A stretch of DNA of 9,661 bases from Candidatus Rifleibacteriota bacterium. Lineage in GTDB: Bacteria > Riflebacteria > Ozemobacteria > Ozemobacterales > Ozemobacteraceae. Made by a program: the position numbers and the translations under genes. Below the pieces are notes generated by a model. It was not told where the DNA came from. It saw nothing but the letters and a program-made list of their open reading frames with translations, and ran no database searches. Location: assembly GCA_022704885.1 (NCBI GenBank), contig JAKJFO010000155.1, positions 1 through 9,661 of the forward strand, in the 5' to 3' direction. Below are positions 7,673-9,661 of the stretch, one piece after another; positions within the stretch are counted from its first letter, which is position 1, and each line of letters opens with the position of its first letter.

Positions 7673-8494
7673 TTATACACCCTTTTCTTCAAGGGTGACC
7701 AGTCCCTTTTTATAAAGACCGCCAACAGCTTTTTTATAGTTCTTTTTACTGATGGCGAAGAGCTGGTAAATCTCTTCGGCAGGGCTTTTGTCGGTGACTG
7801 CCAGAAAGCCGCCACCGGCCTTTATTTTAGCAAGAATCTGGTCACCGATATCAACAATCTTTTCGAATCCGGGCTTCTGCAAATACAGGTCAACACGCCC
7901 GTCTTCTCTGATGTTCTTAATGTAACCGGTAACTTTCTGACCGATTTTAAGCTTCTGAAACAGGTCATTGTTATATAAAAAACCAAGGCCGATGTTGTTG
8001 ATGACAGCGCGATAGCCAAGGTCGCTCTCATCGCAGACAGTCAGTGACACTTCCTGTTTCAGGCGTAAACCGCCAGGAGTCGGGCTCAGGAATTTTTCGA
8101 GTTTGGTCGAACCGTTAATTCGACCGGTCTTTTTGTCCAGGTGTACATAGACGACATAGGAAAATCCCCTGACCATTTTCTGCTGTTGCTCTTGAGTCGG
8201 CACGAGAAGGAGCTTTGGCATGCCCCAGTCGAGCAGCGCACCCGCACTCTCGACGGCAGAAACTTTCAGCAGCACTACTTCCCCAGGCATGGCAAGCGGC
8301 TTTCGCATTGTCGCAACCACATTATCATCGCTGTCGAGCAGAAGAAAGACATCGATGATTTCGCCCTTATCAGCCTTGCCGGTGACATCCCAGCCGGGAA
8401 TCTTCAGTTCACCAAACTGTTCGGCATCAACGTAGATGCCGGCAGTCATGCATCTGGTCACCTTAAGTTTGTTAACAAAGCCAATGGTTGCCAT
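7673..8494 (-). CDS. cvfB: CvfB/YitL-like S1-domain RNA-binding protein
   Basis: A 273-residue protein of the CvfB family. It has three S1-type RNA-binding domains in a row (about 3-62, 66-130 and 140-205) and a C-terminal winged-helix domain (about 215-273). Family hallmarks are DWGMPKLLLVP (89-99), GRINGSTKL (124-132) and the C-terminal run ISKKNYKKAVGGLYKKGLV. CvfB proteins bind RNA and affect virulence-factor expression in staphylococci; elsewhere the role is unclear. The ATG at 8494 is chosen over an in-frame ATG 54 nt upstream because AGGAG (8505-8501) lies 6 nt before it and the family N-terminus aligns here. The TAA stop starts one arm of the hairpin that the IS has split. The gene is divergent from the secreted-protein gene. 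Confidence 0.9.
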   Translation of the reverse strand: MATIGFVNKLKVTRCMTAGIYVDAEQFGELKIPGWDVTGKADKGEIIDVFLLLDSDDNVVATMRKPLAMPGEVVLLKVSAVESAGALLDWGMPKLLLVPTQEQQQKMVRGFSYVVYVHLDKKTGRINGSTKLEKFLSPTPGGLRLKQEVSLTVCDESDLGYRAVINNIGLGFLYNNDLFQKLKIGQKVTGYIKNIREDGRVDLYLQKPGFEKIVDIGDQILAKIKAGGGFLAVTDKSPAEEIYQLFAISKKNYKKAVGGLYKKGLVTLEEKGV

Positions 8495-8517
8495 ATTTTT
8501 CTCCTGCCTTCTGAAAA

Positions 8518-8541
8518 TGCCGATGAAATTGCCGATGAAAT
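8518..8541. repeat. Tandem 12-bp repeat, two copies
   Basis: TGCCGATGAAAT occurs twice in direct tandem (8518-8529 and 8530-8541), followed by a partial third start TG. It lies in the 5' untranslated leader of the CvfB-like gene, 24 nt upstream of its start codon. It may be a slippage product; no function can be assigned. Confidence 0.8.
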
Positions 8542-8582
8542 TGCACAAATAGAACGCAAGCCTGCAATATGGCAGTCTTGCA

Positions 8583-8622
8583 CAGTATGTTATACTGACT
8601 TTGCAATGCCTGATCAGTATAA
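8583..8622. promoter_or_regulatory. Operator-like cluster of CAGTAT/ATACTG half-sites
   Basis: CAGTAT (8583-8588) and ATACTG (8592-8597) form a 15-bp perfect palindrome with a 3-nt centre. The second half-site also forms a 9-bp perfect inverted repeat with TCAGTATAA (TTATACTGA 8590-8598 and 8614-8622, 15-nt spacer). The half-sites cover the candidate -10 elements of both divergent promoters, as expected for a shared operator. No regulator gene is adjacent, so the binding protein is unknown. A hairpin in RNA is an alternative reading. Confidence 0.45.
8589..8596 (+). promoter_or_regulatory. Candidate extended -10 promoter for the secreted-protein gene
   Basis: TGTTATACT spans 8588-8596 (TG, one base, then TATACT at 8591-8596) and matches an extended -10 element. 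No good -35 box lies 16-18 nt upstream, as is usual for extended -10 promoters. The predicted transcript start near 8603 would leave a leader of about 80 nt. Confidence 0.35.
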
Positions 8623-8643
8623 CCGATTGAAGTGGTTTATCAA
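8616..8643 (-). promoter_or_regulatory. Candidate sigma-70 promoter for the CvfB-like gene
   Basis: On the minus strand TTGATA (8643-8638) and TATACT (8621-8616) are separated by 16 nt, close to the consensus. Transcription would start near 8609, leaving a leader of about 115 nt that contains the 12-bp tandem repeat. The -10 box overlaps one half-site of the palindromic cluster. Confidence 0.5.
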
Positions 8644-8682
8644 AGCAGAAAAAACAAAGACAACATGGGAGGCGTAAAAATA

Positions 8683-9288
8683 GTGACCAGATATATTTGG
8701 CTTTTATTGCTCGCTGTCATGGCAGTGTGTAATTCAGGTTCGGCACAAACCTTTACCTCTTACACCAGTATGATCCCGATAGCTGAATTTGACAAAACAG
8801 TGCCAGAGTTTGAAACGCGTGACTTCAGGCATAACGGAGAAGCTGAAATATGTATTTACAACAAAAAAGAGCAACATGTCATTTTTCACGTATCCAGCGA
8901 CGGCAGCTTACTTTCTTATGTCGGTGGAATCACTTATCTGTTGTATGAATTTCACCTGGACAAAACCTATTATTGCAGGCACTGCACCGGCCTCAGCGAC
9001 CGCAACATTTTAAAACGGCTCAGTTACTATGATGCAAATGGCCGATTAAAAAGTCTGAGCGGCGACACTGCATTCGCGGCCCGTATCGAATTCGAAATAA
9101 AAGATCCTGAAAAGTTTGAAGAGGCGATGAACAAGGTAGACGAGCAGGAAGGCAATTACGAATCCAAAGATGCCGATGAAAAGAATATCATTAAACACGG
9201 CTTTGATTCAGAAGGCAGGCTTATCTACTCAAGACCCATATCCACTGATGATTTCTGGAGTTATCAGAATTTCATAGGCAGACCCTGA
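8683..9288 (+). CDS. Secreted or periplasmic protein of unknown family
   Basis: A 201-residue protein I do not recognise. From the GTG at 8683 it begins with a signal peptide: TRY, a hydrophobic stretch WLLLLAVMAV, then SGSA before Q, a good signal-peptidase I site near residue 21. The mature part has several short beta-prone segments (NGEAEICIYN, HVIFHVSSDGSLL), a CRHC motif, and acidic, Lys-rich residues in the C-terminal half (KDPEKFEEAMNKVDEQEG). Segments such as YYDANGRLKSLSG and GFDSEGRLIYSRP both contain D-x-(N/E)-G-R-L, loosely like the repeated D-x-x-G hairpins of secreted repeat proteins. GTG 8683 is preferred because GGGAGG (8667-8672) lies 10 nt upstream; an ATG at 8665 and a GTG at 8632 in the same frame would add residues in front of the signal peptide. 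It is divergent from the CvfB-like gene. Confidence 0.8.
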   Translation: MTRYIWLLLLAVMAVCNSGSAQTFTSYTSMIPIAEFDKTVPEFETRDFRHNGEAEICIYNKKEQHVIFHVSSDGSLLSYVGGITYLLYEFHLDKTYYCRHCTGLSDRNILKRLSYYDANGRLKSLSGDTAFAARIEFEIKDPEKFEEAMNKVDEQEGNYESKDADEKNIIKHGFDSEGRLIYSRPISTDDFWSYQNFIGRP

Positions 9289-9308
9289 TCTATCCAGGAT
9301 CATCTCTG

Positions 9309-9650
9309 CTAAGGGCGAGTCCAACCGCTGTGAGCCGCCAGCATCAGGATCGCGCCCAGCGGAACGACCGATAATACAGCAAACAGAGCAGTCAAACCCA
9401 GGGCCTTCATCCACTGACCAGCCAGGTTGTCCTGATTCTGCCGGTCAAGGACTCTGGCCCCGATGAATAGGCCCAGAATGCACGCTATCAGCAGACCTGC
9501 AAAAACCAGCAGAGGAGCTGTCGGTTCGTCAAAAGCCCGGCCAGAAACAAAGTAGGAGATTTTAGCCTGTCTCTCATTTACTAAAACCCTCGCGTCCCAG
9601 GGAAGTGGCCAGCGTATCTTTTCAGCCCGTTCGCGTCCCCCAGGGCCGTT
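9309..9650 (-). CDS. C-terminal part of an unrecognised membrane protein, reading frame broken near the window edge
   Basis: On the minus strand a frame of 113 residues ends at a TAG (9311-9309). It encodes RWPLPWDARVLVN, then two strongly hydrophobic helices (LLVFAGLLIACILGLFIGA and LGLTALFAVLSVVPLGAIL) separated by a polar loop (RVLDRQNQDNLAGQ), and ends HSGWTRP. This reads like real coding sequence, but it has no ATG, GTG or TTG start before the second helix, and a TGA (9653-9651) closes it upstream. A one-base shift at the run of five G residues (9641-9637) would join it to another frame (ERLKRPW) that is open to the edge. It may be a frameshifted gene or a sequence error. It converges on the secreted-protein gene with 20 nt between the stops. 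Confidence 0.5.
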   Translation of the reverse strand, partial: NGPGGRERAEKIRWPLPWDARVLVNERQAKISYFVSGRAFDEPTAPLLVFAGLLIACILGLFIGARVLDRQNQDNLAGQWMKALGLTALFAVLSVVPLGAILMLAAHSGWTRP

Positions 9651-9661
9651 TCAGCCTTTCT

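Noticed and set aside
7678..7697. 7-bp inverted repeat CACCCTT/AAGGGTG as a terminator of the CvfB-like gene
   Set aside because: It lies within the last codons of the gene and has no U-rich tail on the minus strand. The larger split hairpin starting at the stop codon is a better structure.
8495..8548. Upstream in-frame ATG giving an 18-residue longer CvfB-like protein
   Set aside because: The extra residues come from the 12-bp tandem repeat and are unlike the family N-terminus, while the downstream ATG has an AGGAG at ideal spacing.
9286..9302. TGATC/GATCA inverted repeat between the convergent stops as a terminator
   Set aside because: A 5-bp stem without a G-C-rich core or U tract is too weak to support.
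9229..9414. Minus-strand open frame of 61 residues
   Set aside because: It overlaps the ends of both convergent genes in another frame and has no hydrophobic, domain or start-site support.

Overview
The window reads as chromosomal DNA of a Gram-negative (diderm) bacterium of intermediate GC content. The evidence is a periplasmic-adaptor/ABC exporter operon, a Sec-type signal peptide and bacterial promoter-like elements. I cannot name the genus. No tRNA, rRNA, CRISPR array or phage gene is visible.

Layout from left to right. (1) Positions 1-1011, plus strand: the C-terminal four fifths of an RtcB RNA ligase, cut by the window edge. (2) Positions 1018-1058: a 15-bp hairpin at the convergent junction. 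(3) Positions 6367 down to 1035, minus strand: a tightly packed four-gene exporter operon of the YbhG-YbhF-YbhS-YbhR type. In order it encodes a HlyD-family adaptor, a double-cassette ATPase and two ABC-2 permeases, with gaps of 2 nt, a 4-nt overlap and 1 nt. (4) About 6439-7646: a complete-looking IS3-family insertion sequence with OrfA and OrfB on the minus strand and an intact DDE triad. (5) Positions 8494 down to 7673, minus strand: a CvfB-like S1-domain RNA-binding protein. (6) Positions 8495-8682: a divergent control region with a cluster of CAGTAT/ATACTG half-sites on both candidate promoters. (7) Positions 8683-9288, plus strand: a secreted protein of unknown family. (8) Positions 9309-9661, minus strand: the end of an unrecognised two-helix membrane protein whose reading frame looks broken near the edge.

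The exporter genes should form one machine: two permeases in the inner membrane, one fused ATPase, and a periplasmic adaptor that links to an outer-membrane channel encoded elsewhere. No TetR-type regulator lies next to it, unlike the E. coli operon. Before the IS arrived, the adaptor gene would have lain roughly 95 nt downstream of the CvfB-like gene on the same strand, so the two may once have been co-transcribed.

The most striking structure is at the IS insertion site. With the IS removed, the flanks form a long imperfect hairpin that starts at the stop codon of the CvfB-like gene, and the IS lies in its A-rich loop. Its non-Watson-Crick positions are G-U wobbles only in RNA of the gene's own strand. 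A second notable point is a run of nine A residues in OrfA, exactly where the OrfB frame opens, which marks a likely recoding site of unusual (+1 or -2) direction.
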